Assembly (NCBI RefSeq): GCF_900105075.1
Contig: NZ_FNSK01000001.1
Location: forward strand, 633,001-697,000
DNA from: Rhodobacter sp. 24-YEA-8
GTDB lineage: Bacteria > Pseudomonadota > Alphaproteobacteria > Rhodobacterales > Rhodobacteraceae
Direction: 5' to 3'
Length of the DNA stretch: 64,000 nucleotides
Of the stretch, positions 30,880 to 39,566 are shown in pieces. The notes under the pieces are model-generated. The model was given only the letters and a program-made list of their open reading frames with translations, had not been told where the DNA came from and did no database searches. Position 1 is the first letter of the stretch. Every line of letters begins with the position of its first letter. The position numbers were made by a program, and so were the translations under genes.

Positions 30880-31597
30880 TCCCGTCACCCGGGTGGAGCT
30901 GGCTTCGGTCGACTCCACCAATCTCGAGGCCTTCCGCAGGGCCCCCGATCTTCGGGGGCCTCTGTGGATTCTGGCAGGCGAGCAGACGGCGGGGAAGGGC
31001 AGGCGTGCGCGGCCCTGGACCAGCCCGCCGGGCAATTTCTATGGCAGCCTTGCGCAACGCCTGGACGAACCCCCGGCGCGGCTGGGGCTGCGCAGTTTCA
31101 TCGCGGCGCTGGCGCTTTATGACGCCTTTGTCGCGGTTGTGGGGAATGGCACGGGTTTCGCGCTGAAATGGCCCAATGACGTGCTCCTGAATGGCGGCAA
31201 GCTGACGGGGATCCTGCTTGAGGCCTCTGGTCAGATGCTGGTCATCGGGATGGGTGTGAACCTCCTCCATGCGCCGCCGGCATCGGCGGTGGAGCCGGGC
31301 GCGGTGGCACCGGTCTCACTGCTTGGGGAAACCGGGGTGCGGGTGACGCCCGCGCGGTTCCTCGATGCGCTGGCACCCGCTATGGCGCATTGGGAAGCCA
31401 TTTTCCGCGCCGAGGGGTTTGCGCCTATCCGCACCGCCTGGCTGTCGCGCGCCGCGCGGATTGGTGAGAAGATCATCGCCCGCACCGGATCCGAGACCCG
31501 CGAGGGCATATTCGAGACCATCGACCAGGACGGCAATCTGGTCTTGTGCATGGCCTCTGGCACCGTTGCCATTCCGGCAGCGGATGTGTTTTTCTGA
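30869..31597 (+). CDS. birA: Biotin--[acetyl-CoA-carboxylase] ligase
   Basis: 242 residues. Activates biotin with ATP and attaches it to the biotin carboxyl carrier protein. The biotin/ATP loop is [20 protein letters not shown], the catalytic-lysine strand is [20 protein letters not shown], and the C-terminal domain is [13 protein letters not shown]. There is no N-terminal helix-turn-helix, so this is the monofunctional class that does not act as a repressor. The GTG start at 30869 lies inside nuoN. The nuoN-birA-coaX-rnj order is common in alphaproteobacteria (family knowledge). Confidence 0.93.
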   Translation: MCSDPVTRVELASVDSTNLEAFRRAPDLRGPLWILAGEQTAGKGRRARPWTSPPGNFYGSLAQRLDEPPARLGLRSFIAALALYDAFVAVVGNGTGFALKWPNDVLLNGGKLTGILLEASGQMLVIGMGVNLLHAPPASAVEPGAVAPVSLLGETGVRVTPARFLDALAPAMAHWEAIFRAEGFAPIRTAWLSRAARIGEKIIARTGSETREGIFETIDQDGNLVLCMASGTVAIPAADVFF

Positions 31598-31619
31598 CAC
31601 GAACCCCAGGGAGCGCCCG

Positions 31620-32393
31620 ATGCTTCTCGCCATCGATTGCGGCAATACCAATACCGTCTTTGCGATCTGGGACGGGGCCAGGTTCATTGCCACCTGGCGC
31701 ATTGCGACCGATCACAAGCGCACGGCGGATGAGTATTTCGTCTGGCTGTCCTCGCTGATGCTGCTGAACCGGCTTGAGATTGAAATCGCTGAGGTGATCA
31801 TCTCGTCTACCGTGCCCAGGGTCGTGTTCAATCTGCGCGTGCTGTCAAACCGCTATTTCGACTGTCGCCCGCTGGTGGTGGGCAAGCCCGAATGCCTGTT
31901 GCCGCATCAGCCGCGCGTCGATCAGGGCACGACCGTCGGCCCTGACCGGCTGGTGAACACCGCTGGCGCCTTTGACCGGCACGGCGGCAATCTGATCGTG
32001 GTCGATTTCGGGACCGCGACCACCTTTGACGTCGTCGATACCGATGGCGCCTATATCGGCGGTGTGATCGCCCCGGGGGTGAATCTGAGCCTGGAGGCGC
32101 TGCATATGGCGGCGGCCGCGCTGCCCCATGTCGACGTGACGCGGCCCGCGCAGGCGATTGGCACGAATACTGTGGCCTGTATGCAGTCAGGGGTGTATTG
32201 GGGCTATATCGGCCTTGTCGAAGGCATCGTGCGCGCCATCCGCGAGGAACGCGACCGCCCGATGAAGGTGATCGGCACCGGCGGCCTCGCGTCGCTCTTC
32301 GCCCAGGACACTGAAATTTTCGAGTCGATTGAGGATGATCTGACCATGCATGGCCTCGTCCTGATCCATGAGTACAACAAGGAAAACGCATGA
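31620..32393 (+). CDS. coaX: Type III pantothenate kinase
   Basis: 257 residues. Phosphorylates pantothenate, first step of CoA synthesis; the type III enzyme needs a monovalent cation and is not inhibited by CoA. The ATP phosphate motif is LLAIDCGNTNTVFAIWDG, the pantothenate-site GPDRLVN is present, and the second phosphate motif is VVDFGTATTFDVVD followed by IGGVIAPGVNLSLEAL. ATG 31620 is preceded by AGGGAG. The stop overlaps rnj (ATGA). panB and panC, which make its substrate, lie at the far end of this window. Confidence 0.94.
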   Translation: MLLAIDCGNTNTVFAIWDGARFIATWRIATDHKRTADEYFVWLSSLMLLNRLEIEIAEVIISSTVPRVVFNLRVLSNRYFDCRPLVVGKPECLLPHQPRVDQGTTVGPDRLVNTAGAFDRHGGNLIVVDFGTATTFDVVDTDGAYIGGVIAPGVNLSLEALHMAAAALPHVDVTRPAQAIGTNTVACMQSGVYWGYIGLVEGIVRAIREERDRPMKVIGTGGLASLFAQDTEIFESIEDDLTMHGLVLIHEYNKENA

Positions 32394-34066
32394 AGAGTGA
32401 ACGGCTGATCTACCTTCCGCTGGGTGGTGCCGGCGAAATCGGGATGAATGCCTATGTCTATGGCTATGGCGCCCCCGGGAAGGAGAGGCTGATCCTCGTG
32501 GATATGGGGGTGACTTTCCCCGATATGGACGGGGCTCCGGGGGTCGAGGTGATCATGCCCGACATCACCTGGCTGGAAGAACGCGCAAGCAGACTTGAGG
32601 CGATATTCATCACCCACGCCCATGAGGACCATATCGGCGCGCTTGGCCATCTCTGGCCGAAGCTGAAGGCAAAGGTCTATGCGCGCAAATTCACCGCCGC
32701 CATCGGCAAGCTGAAGATGGATGAACAGGGACATCCGGCCGATGCGATCGTGACCGTGGGCGCACGGCCTGATGTGGTCGAGGCGGGGCCCTTCCGCGTG
32801 CAATTCGTGCCGCTTTCGCATTCGATCCCGGAATCGGCGGCTTTGATCATCGACAGCCCGGCAGGGCGCGTGGTGCATTCGGGGGATTTCAAGCTCGACC
32901 GGTCGCCGGTTGTGGGCGAAGCCTGGGATGATGCGCTCTGGCAATCGGTGGCCGACGAGGCGCCGGTCAGGGCGCTGATGTGCGACAGTACCAATGTGTT
33001 CTCGACCCATCCGGGGCGGTCCGAGGCGACTTTGGCCGAGCCTTTGGCCGAGCTGATCAAGGCTTCGGAGGGGATGTTCGTTGCGACCACTTTCGGCTCG
33101 AACGTGGCGCGGCTGAAGACGCTCGCCGAGGCGGCTGTGGCGGCGGATCGGACGATCTGCGTCATGGGCCGGTCGATGAAGCGGATGCTTTCGGTCGCCG
33201 AGTCCACCGGGGTGCTGACTTCCTTCCCGCGGGTGGTTTCGACCGAAGACGCGCTGGAAGTGCCGCGGCGAAACCTCATGCTGCTGGTCACCGGCAGCCA
33301 GGGCGAGCGGCGGGCGGCGGCGGCGGCTTTGTCGCGCGGCAAGTATCTCGGTCATGAGCTGAAGAAGGGCGATACGTTCCTGTTTTCCTCGCGCACGATC
33401 CCGGGGAACGAAAAGGGCGTCTACAAGATCTGGAACGAGTTTTCCGAAAAGGGCGTGCGGGTCGTCGATGATGCCGGCGGGCTGTACCATGTTTCGGGCC
33501 ATGCGAACCGTCCGGATCTGGAACATGTGCACCGGCTGTTGCTGCCGGATATGCTGATCCCGATGCATGGTGAACACCGGCATCTGACCGAACATGCAAG
33601 GATCGGGGCCGAAGGCGGTATCGCGACCCAGGTGGCTGTGAACGGGATGATGGTCGATCTGACCGGTGAGCATCCGAAGGTTGTCGAATATGTCGAGACC
33701 GGGCGGCTTTATCTGGACGGGACCGTGCTGATCGGGGCGCTGGACGGGGTGATCCGCAACCGGATCCGCATGGCGCTGAACGGGCATGTGCTGGCGACGG
33801 TCATTCTTGACGAGGCAGGCGAGCCGCTGGGCGAGCCCTGGGTCGAGATCATGGGGCTGACGCCGACCGGCAAGGGCGGGCGCGATCTTGCCGAGACGAT
33901 GGAGGCCGAGCTTGATGAATGGATGGGCCGCGCCGGGCGCAAGGTTCTGAAAAACGATGATAAGGTAGAGGATGACATGCGCCGCATCATCCGCCAGGTC
34001 GCGGTGGAAGAAATCGGCAAGAAGCCGGAAGTGACCGTGGTGGTTTCGCGTCTTTTGCCTGAATGA
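32390..34066 (+). CDS. rnj: Ribonuclease J
   Basis: 558 residues. Metallo-beta-lactamase/beta-CASP RNase with 5' exonuclease (and possibly endonuclease) activity in rRNA and mRNA processing. The zinc site is ITHAHEDHIGALGH (about residues 73-86), with VVHSGDFKLD and the C-terminal DMLIPMHGEHRHL. The beta-CASP domain includes LMCDSTNV and FATTF-like elements, and the C-terminal domain follows from about residue 450. It closes the long operon and is followed by two strong hairpins. Confidence 0.94.
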   Translation: MKSERLIYLPLGGAGEIGMNAYVYGYGAPGKERLILVDMGVTFPDMDGAPGVEVIMPDITWLEERASRLEAIFITHAHEDHIGALGHLWPKLKAKVYARKFTAAIGKLKMDEQGHPADAIVTVGARPDVVEAGPFRVQFVPLSHSIPESAALIIDSPAGRVVHSGDFKLDRSPVVGEAWDDALWQSVADEAPVRALMCDSTNVFSTHPGRSEATLAEPLAELIKASEGMFVATTFGSNVARLKTLAEAAVAADRTICVMGRSMKRMLSVAESTGVLTSFPRVVSTEDALEVPRRNLMLLVTGSQGERRAAAAALSRGKYLGHELKKGDTFLFSSRTIPGNEKGVYKIWNEFSEKGVRVVDDAGGLYHVSGHANRPDLEHVHRLLLPDMLIPMHGEHRHLTEHARIGAEGGIATQVAVNGMMVDLTGEHPKVVEYVETGRLYLDGTVLIGALDGVIRNRIRMALNGHVLATVILDEAGEPLGEPWVEIMGLTPTGKGGRDLAETMEAELDEWMGRAGRKVLKNDDKVEDDMRRIIRQVAVEEIGKKPEVTVVVSRLLPE

Positions 34067-34125
34067 TGCCAGGCGGGGCAGCGTTCGACCCTGACCTTCT
34101 GCGTCCGATCTTGCTTTTCGGGATT

Positions 34126-34172
34126 CTCCTCACCCGGGGGCCGGACCAGAGGCCCGGCCCCCGGGTGAGGAG
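34126..34172. terminator. Long perfect hairpin behind rnj
   Basis: A 19-bp perfect inverted repeat (34126-34144 with 34154-34172; core CACCCGGGGGCCGG) with a 9-nt loop, 59 bases after the rnj stop. There is no T-run directly behind it, so termination would rest on stem strength, on the second hairpin at 34211, or on Rho. It could equally protect the mRNA 3' end. Confidence 0.65.
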
Positions 34173-34210
34173 CGGAGGAGCCCGGCCTTTGGCCGCGCGA
34201 TTTTGGCAGC

Positions 34211-34243
34211 ATAGCAAAGCCCGCCACAGGCGGGCTTTGCTAT
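34211..34243. terminator. Second hairpin behind rnj, likely bidirectional terminator
   Basis: A perfect 15-bp stem (ATAGCAAAGCCCGCC at 34211-34225 pairing with 34229-34243) with a 3-nt loop. The GCCCGCC core flanked by AAA/TTT inside the stem is the usual shape of a bidirectional intrinsic terminator, although the outside T-run is short. Confidence 0.7.
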
Positions 34244-35092
34244 GACTGCTGCGGCCCTGATGGCAGTCTTCGCGCAGGTTTTGACGGAAGAAGGCAGAGT
34301 TTTCGGTCTTGGAATGCGGACATCGGAGCTTTGTTCGGGGCAGTGGACATGGGGCGTTTTGTCCGCGGCGTGCCCCGGACGGGAAGCTGTAGCAAAAGCG
34401 CAATCCTCGCCACCCGGGCTGCGATTATCCTGGGGCAGTGCCTGGGGTCACGCTGATGACCAAGCGGGCGGATCGTCTGAGCGGGATCACCATCGGAGCA
34501 GGCCCCGGCGCAGATGACGCGCTGACGTGTCACACCGGATCGCAGGTTTATAGTTTTCCGCTGCGTCAGCCTGGCCAGCAATCAGATCCCGGCAAAACAG
34601 CTGATGATCTATATTTTCGGAGATGGCGGCAGGGGCGTGCGCGTGTCCGACATGCCCTTTTCCGTACCCTGCCGGCCTGGTCGCGATCACGCTCCGGACG
34701 AGCTGACCCGGAAAGATCACAGCACCTGTCTCAGCGCCGCGGCAAAGTCCGTCGCGCCTTTTGGGGCAGCGGCCCCGGGCGGAAAGATCCGGATCGCCGT
34801 CTGAGAGCGCACCCGGCTAGCCAGAATAGCTTTTGCGTTCAACGGGGTCTTGTTCGCAGCTTGGCCCCCGGATCATGTCCTGCGGCATGTGATCATAGCC
34901 TGATTGCGCTGACAGATCGTGGACAGCGGCCCTACATCGGCGACGGCGGCGTCTTCGAAGCTGCAGTGATGGTTGAGATGAGGATCAGCCGGAGATTTAT
35001 CGAGGGCGTGGGTGGGGCGCGGTGCGATCTCTGCCTTTGCGAAGGCTGGCAGTCCTCCTGCGGGAGATCGGGGCCTGCTCTGTCAGGTCTGA
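34244..35092. other. Gene-poor stretch between rnj terminators and DEAD-box gene
   Basis: About 850 bases. Open frames exist on both strands (the longest on plus from 34438 to 35178), but none has a ribosome site, a recognisable motif or the usual amino-acid composition; all are rich in Arg, Gly, Pro and Ser in the manner of non-coding GC-rich sequence. Stops break every frame that looks slightly protein-like. It may be a decayed gene or transposon, but I could not recognise any family. Confidence 0.5.
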
Positions 35093-35127
35093 CTGCGCGC
35101 ATCGGATACCAGGCCCGATGCGCGCAG
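35093..35127 (-). terminator. Hairpin behind the DEAD-box helicase gene
   Basis: A 13-bp perfect stem (CTGCGCGCATCGG at 35093-35105 with 35115-35127) and a 9-nt loop, starting 7 bases after the stop codon of the minus-strand helicase gene. No clear U-run follows, so it may be a Rho-assisted terminator or an mRNA-stabilising hairpin. Confidence 0.55.
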
Positions 35128-35133
35128 ACGGGG

Positions 35134-36930
35134 TCAGGCAGGCTGAGCCCGCTCTTCGCTTTCGCCAGGCTCATCTGAGGCCTCCGGAGCCACAGCGGGT
35201 GCCTCTGCGGAAACAGGGATGCTTTCCGGGTCACGGGCAGCGGCCGGAGCCGCAGCCAGGGGTGCAGCGTCCTCTTCCGGGCCGTGGTCCGGGGCGATAT
35301 GATCCTCGGCTGCGCTGTCCTCGGCGGGGGAGGGCGTGCTGATCCGGAAGCTGCGCAGCAGAAAGTCGGGGACATGGTCGCCCATGCCGATCACGGCGGG
35401 GCCATCGTCACGGCGGTCGCGGCGGTCGTTGCGGCGGCCACCTGCATCACGGCTGCCAGCTTCACGGGCGACCGGATCGCGGCGGGGTTCGCTGTAGGAG
35501 GAGCTGCGCGAGCCACCCTCACGCCCTGAGCTGGCCCTGGCGCTGGCCTCTTTCTGGGGGGCCTCGCTGCGCTCGGGCTGCGCCTTCGGCGCGACGGGTT
35601 CGGCCTGGGGGGCAGCGGCGGCACGGTCTTCGTCCTGAGCGCGCTCGCGCCCGCCGCGGGAACGTTCGCGGCCCTTGCCACCGCGCGAACGCTCGCCACG
35701 CTCTGAGCGTTCCCCACGTTCGGACCGATCGCCACGCGGTTCGCTGCGCGTGCGCGACGAACCGGCGTTTTCAAGATCGAGCCCTTCGGGCAGCTCTGCG
35801 CGCGGGATTTCCTGTTTCACGAGGCTTTCCACAGCCGCCAGCTGTTTGGCGTCGGACGGCGTGGCCAGGGTGAAGGCGCGGCCATGGCGGCCGGCGCGGC
35901 CGGTGCGGCCGATGCGGTGCACGTAATCCTCGGGATGGCCGGGCACGTCGAAGTTGAACACATGGCTGACCGCCGGAATGTCCAGCCCACGCGCCGCCAC
36001 ATCAGAGGCCACAAGGATATGCAGCGAACCGTCGCGGAAGGCGTCGAGCGTCTTCGTCCGCTGCGACTGGTCAAGATCGCCATGGATGGGGGCTGCGTTG
36101 AAACCGTGCGATTTCAGCGATTTGGCGACAACATCCACATCCATCTTGCGGTTGCAGAACACGATGCCATTGGTGCAGGCGGCGCCTTCGGCCGCGATCA
36201 GCGCGCGCAGCACGGCACGCTTTTCGGTGAAGGACCGGTCTTTGCGTGACGGCGTGAAATACACGACCTTCTGGTCGATATTCGTATTGGTGGTGGCTTG
36301 GCGCGCAACCTCGATCCGCGCGGGGGCGGTCAGGAATGTATTGGTGATCCGTTCAATCTCGGGCGCCATGGTGGCCGAGTAGAACATCGTCTGGCGGGTG
36401 AAGGGCGTCAGCTGGAAGATGCGCTCGATATCGGGGATGAAGCCCATGTCGAGCATCCGGTCGGCCTCATCGACCACCATGATCTGCACGCCGGTCAGCA
36501 AGAGCTTGCCGCGTTCAAAATGGTCGAGCAGCCGGCCCGGCGTTGCGATCAGCACGTCGACACCGCGATCGATCAGCTTGTCCTGTTCGCCAAAAGCCAC
36601 GCCGCCGATCAGCAGCGCCTTGGTCAGTTTGGTATGTTTGGCATAGATGTCGAAATTCTCGGCCACCTGGGCCGCGAGTTCGCGCGTCGGCGCCAGCACG
36701 AGGCTTCGCGGCATCCGCGCGCGCGCCCGGCCCTGGCCGAGCAGCGTGATCATTGGCAGCGTGAAGCTGGCGGTTTTGCCGGTGCCGGTCTGGGCGATCC
36801 CAAGTACATCGCGGCCCTTCAGAGCTTCGGGAATGGCTTCAGCCTGGATCGGCGTGGGCGTCTCATACCCTGCTTCGGAAACGGCCTGGAGAACCCGGGG
36901 ATCAAGGGCGAGGTCGGAAAATTTGGTCAT
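35134..36930 (-). CDS. DEAD-box RNA helicase, RhlE-like with long basic tail
   Basis: 598 residues from ATG 36930. Unwinds structured RNA with ATP. Q motif region FSDLALDPRVLQAVSEAGYE with TPTPIQ; motif I AQTGTGKT (46-53); motif II VDEADRMLD; motif III SAT; motif VI HRIGRTGRAGRHG. After the helicase core (about residue 400) comes a low-complexity tail of nearly 200 residues rich in Arg, Glu, Gly and Ser (repeats of RSERGER), then an acidic Ala/Pro/Glu-rich end. Such tails bind RNA and favour condensates in this family. The frame is open 231 bases further upstream but without family residues. Confidence 0.93.
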   Translation of the reverse strand: MTKFSDLALDPRVLQAVSEAGYETPTPIQAEAIPEALKGRDVLGIAQTGTGKTASFTLPMITLLGQGRARARMPRSLVLAPTRELAAQVAENFDIYAKHTKLTKALLIGGVAFGEQDKLIDRGVDVLIATPGRLLDHFERGKLLLTGVQIMVVDEADRMLDMGFIPDIERIFQLTPFTRQTMFYSATMAPEIERITNTFLTAPARIEVARQATTNTNIDQKVVYFTPSRKDRSFTEKRAVLRALIAAEGAACTNGIVFCNRKMDVDVVAKSLKSHGFNAAPIHGDLDQSQRTKTLDAFRDGSLHILVASDVAARGLDIPAVSHVFNFDVPGHPEDYVHRIGRTGRAGRHGRAFTLATPSDAKQLAAVESLVKQEIPRAELPEGLDLENAGSSRTRSEPRGDRSERGERSERGERSRGGKGRERSRGGRERAQDEDRAAAAPQAEPVAPKAQPERSEAPQKEASARASSGREGGSRSSSYSEPRRDPVAREAGSRDAGGRRNDRRDRRDDGPAVIGMGDHVPDFLLRSFRISTPSPAEDSAAEDHIAPDHGPEEDAAPLAAAPAAARDPESIPVSAEAPAVAPEASDEPGESEERAQPA

Positions 36931-37298
36931 ATGCGTCCAATAGTGGCGGAAAGGGTCATAAGGACCGGCCGCGAGTGGGGGCGGGACGCAGGATTTCAGG
37001 CGCCCCATCGGAACAGCCCGCCGGATTGCGGGTTCCGGCGCGAGATAGCGCGATTTTGTACAATGGTCAATCTGAGGCACCTTTTTGTGCCGGATTGTGA
37101 CCTTCTGGTTGCGAGTGCGGCGTGTTTTCGGCGGATTGGTTCCGCTCTGGCAGCGGCGCAAAAAAAAGGGGCGCCCCCGGGGCAGGCAGCGGATCTGCGC
37201 CTGTTTCGCCGGCAGGCCGCAAATTGCGGACGCGCGGGGCTTGTGCGGGAGAGCTGCTATCCCGACATGCGCAAAAGATAACCAGTTCGGAGACGAGA

Positions 37299-37745
37299 AT
37301 GAAATGTCCGGTCGACAACGAGACGCTGCTTATGACAGAGCGCCAGGGGGTCGAGATCGACTACTGCCCGAAATGCCGGGGCATATGGCTCGACAGGGGG
37401 GAGCTGGATAAGCTGATCGAGGTTGCCGCCAGCAAGGCGATGCCGGCTGTGACCCAGGCCGAGCCGCAGCGCGCAAGCCCGCCGCCGCCGCCTCCGGTCA
37501 GCGAAGCGGCCAGGTCGCACCACGCGCAGGACCGCTCTGTCTCGCACGGGGGCCGTGCGCCAGAGCGCGGGGGCTTTGACCAGAGCGTGCGACACACGTC
37601 CGTGCCGGACCCGAGGGATCAGGACATGTCCGGCAACCGCAGCCGCAAACGCTATGATGACGATGACGATGATTATGATGACCGTGGCCGGGGGCGCCGC
37701 AAACGCGGAATGGGCAGTATCCTCGGCGATATATTTGATTTTTGA
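37299..37745 (+). CDS. Small zinc-finger (zf-TFIIB type) protein
   Basis: 148 residues. The N-terminal 45 residues form the zf-TFIIB motif: MKCPVDNETLLMTERQGVE then IDYCPKCRGIWLDRGELDKL. The first knuckle is CPVD rather than CPxC, a variant known in this subfamily. The rest is low complexity: a Pro run, a Ser/His/Arg segment, an Asp-rich stretch (about nine acidic residues in a row near 125-134) and the basic RGRGRRKRG, ending GSILGDIFDF. ATG 37299 has GGAGACGAG upstream. It is divergent from the helicase gene. Function unknown. Confidence 0.82.
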   Translation: MKCPVDNETLLMTERQGVEIDYCPKCRGIWLDRGELDKLIEVAASKAMPAVTQAEPQRASPPPPPPVSEAARSHHAQDRSVSHGGRAPERGGFDQSVRHTSVPDPRDQDMSGNRSRKRYDDDDDDYDDRGRGRRKRGMGSILGDIFDF

Positions 37746-37785
37746 TAAAAAAAGGCCGGGAGAGGGATCTCCCGGCCTGTTCCGA
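37746..37785 (-). terminator. Intrinsic terminator between zf-TFIIB gene and prfC (works best for prfC)
   Basis: Stem AGGCCGGGAGA (37753-37763) pairs with TCTCCCGGCCT (37768-37778) around a short loop. On its left are seven A (37746-37752), which read as a T-run on the minus strand directly after the stem. It therefore serves prfC, and probably also the plus-strand gene that ends at 37745. Confidence 0.85.
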
Positions 37786-37814
37786 TCTGAGCCCGTGATG
37801 AAGCGTTCTCGCGC

Positions 37815-39413
37815 TCAGGCCATCATTTCTTTCGTTGCCGTCAGCCGCAGCGCCGGATAGTCGCGCACCACCCGGTCAATGTCCCATTGCAGGCGGGTCA
37901 GGAACACGAGGTCGCCGTCATTATCGGTGGCGATATGCTGCTTGTTCAGGTTCACCATCTTTTCGATCTCGGCCTTGTCGCCCGAAATCCAGCGCGCCGA
38001 GGTGAATTGCGAGGGTTCGAACCGCACCGGGATCTGATATTCCAGCCCGATCCGCGAGGCGAGCACGTCGAATTGCAGCGCGCCCACGACGCCCACGATA
38101 AAGCCGGATCCGATGGCGGGCTTGAAGACCTTTGCGGCACCTTCCTCGGCGAATTGCATCAGCGCCTTTTCCAGGTGCTTGGCCTTCATCGGGTCGGTCG
38201 CGCGGATGTTCTGCAAGAGCTCGGGCGCGAAAGACGGGATGCCGGTGAAACGCAGCGTCTCGCCCTCGGTCAGCGCGTCGCCGATCCTCAGCTGGCCATG
38301 ATTCGGGATGCCGATAATGTCGCCGGCCCAGGCCTCATCGGCCAGTTCGCGGTCGGCGGCAAGGAACAGCACCGGATTGGTCACCGCCATCAGCTTTTTC
38401 GAGCGCACATGCGTCAGCTTCATGCCACGTTCGAAATGGCCCGAGGCGAGGCGGACAAAGGCCACGCGGTCGCGGTGCTTGGGGTCCATATTGGCCTGGA
38501 CCTTGAAGACAAAGCCGGTGACTTTCGGCTCTTCTGCGCCGACGGCGCGTTCAGCGGATTTCTGCGGCTGCGGTTCGGGGCCGAAATTGCCGATCCCTTC
38601 CATCAGCTCTTTCACGCCGAAAGAGTTGATCGCCGAGCCGAACCAGATCGGAGTCATCGCGCCATGCAAAAACGCCTCGCGGTCAAAGGCGGGCAGCAAT
38701 TCCCGCGCCATGGCGATTTCCTCGCGCAGCTGCGCCAGCTGGTCTGCGGGGATATGGTCGGCAAGGCGCGGGTCATCCAGCCCGTCGAGCTTGACCGATT
38801 CCGCCACCTTGTTGCGGTCGGCGCGGTCCATCAGCTCAAGGCGGTCATTCAGCAGGTCATAAGCGCCGAGGAAATCGCGCCCCGAGCCGATCGGCCAGGA
38901 GGCCGGCGCCACGTCGATCGCAAGATTCTCCTGGATCTCGTCGATGATCTCGAATGTGTCGCGCGCCTCGCGGTCCATCTTGTTACAGAAGGTCAGGATC
39001 GGCAGATCGCGCAGCCGGCAGACCTCGAACAGTTTCCGCGTCTGGCTTTCCACGCCTTTCGCCCCGTCGATCACCATGATCGCGGCATCGACGGCGGTCA
39101 GCGTGCGATAGGTGTCTTCGGAAAAGTCCGAGTGGCCGGGCGTGTCGACCAGGTTGAACCGGAACTCGCGATATTCAAAAGACATTGCCGAGGCCGAGAC
39201 CGAGATGCCCCGGTCCTGTTCCATCTTGAGAAAGTCCGAGCGCGTGCGGCGGGCTTCGCCCTTGGCGCGCACCTGGCCCGCCATCTGGATCGCCCCCCCG
39301 AACAGGAGGAACTTTTCGGTCAGTGTGGTTTTGCCCGCATCCGGATGCGCGATGATCGCGAAGGTCCGGCGGCGGGAAATCTCGGGCGGAAGGGTGGGGG
39401 CGTTGTCCAGCAT
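37815..39413 (-). CDS. prfC: Peptide chain release factor 3
   Basis: 532 residues. GTPase that removes RF1/RF2 from the ribosome after peptide release. G1 AHPDAGKTTLTEK, G2/G3 region GISVSASAMSF and VDTPGHSDFSEDTYRTL, G4 FCNKMDRE. The EF-G-like domains II and III follow (GFVFKVQANMDPKHRDRVAF; FAEEGAAKVFKP). The length is typical. The gene is monocistronic, with its terminator at 37746-37785. Confidence 0.95.
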   Translation of the reverse strand: MLDNAPTLPPEISRRRTFAIIAHPDAGKTTLTEKFLLFGGAIQMAGQVRAKGEARRTRSDFLKMEQDRGISVSASAMSFEYREFRFNLVDTPGHSDFSEDTYRTLTAVDAAIMVIDGAKGVESQTRKLFEVCRLRDLPILTFCNKMDREARDTFEIIDEIQENLAIDVAPASWPIGSGRDFLGAYDLLNDRLELMDRADRNKVAESVKLDGLDDPRLADHIPADQLAQLREEIAMARELLPAFDREAFLHGAMTPIWFGSAINSFGVKELMEGIGNFGPEPQPQKSAERAVGAEEPKVTGFVFKVQANMDPKHRDRVAFVRLASGHFERGMKLTHVRSKKLMAVTNPVLFLAADRELADEAWAGDIIGIPNHGQLRIGDALTEGETLRFTGIPSFAPELLQNIRATDPMKAKHLEKALMQFAEEGAAKVFKPAIGSGFIVGVVGALQFDVLASRIGLEYQIPVRFEPSQFTSARWISGDKAEIEKMVNLNKQHIATDNDGDLVFLTRLQWDIDRVVRDYPALRLTATKEMMA

Positions 39414-39566
39414 GGCCGGGCTTTTAGCGCCTGTCGCTGTCGCCGTCTATCGCGCAGGCGGGCCGGGGGAAAGATCCGCCCCCGAAACCGGTCAGGCGTT
39501 GCCGGCTGGACAAAGCGGGGCCCGCATGTTTGCCTTTTGCTCAGGTGTGTTACGGGAATCTGGTCG

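Noticed and set aside
25351..31035. A very long open frame on the minus strand across nuoK-nuoN (about 1,900 codons)
   Set aside because: It is the antisense of four well-conserved nuo genes. Its product is His/Arg/Asp-rich with no domain, and arises from GC-rich codon third positions.
30821..31270. Minus-strand ORF opposite the nuoN-birA junction
   Set aside because: Shadow of nuoN and birA, both supported by strong motifs on the plus strand.
34438..35178. Plus-strand ORF of 246 codons before the DEAD-box gene
   Set aside because: It overlaps the helicase terminator and 3' end, lacks a ribosome site and has the Arg/Gly/Ser-rich composition of non-coding sequence.
37887..39566. Plus-strand open frame upstream of the trypsin-like gene
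   Set aside because: It is the reverse complement of prfC, merely in frame with the real gene that starts at 39567 with a signal peptide.
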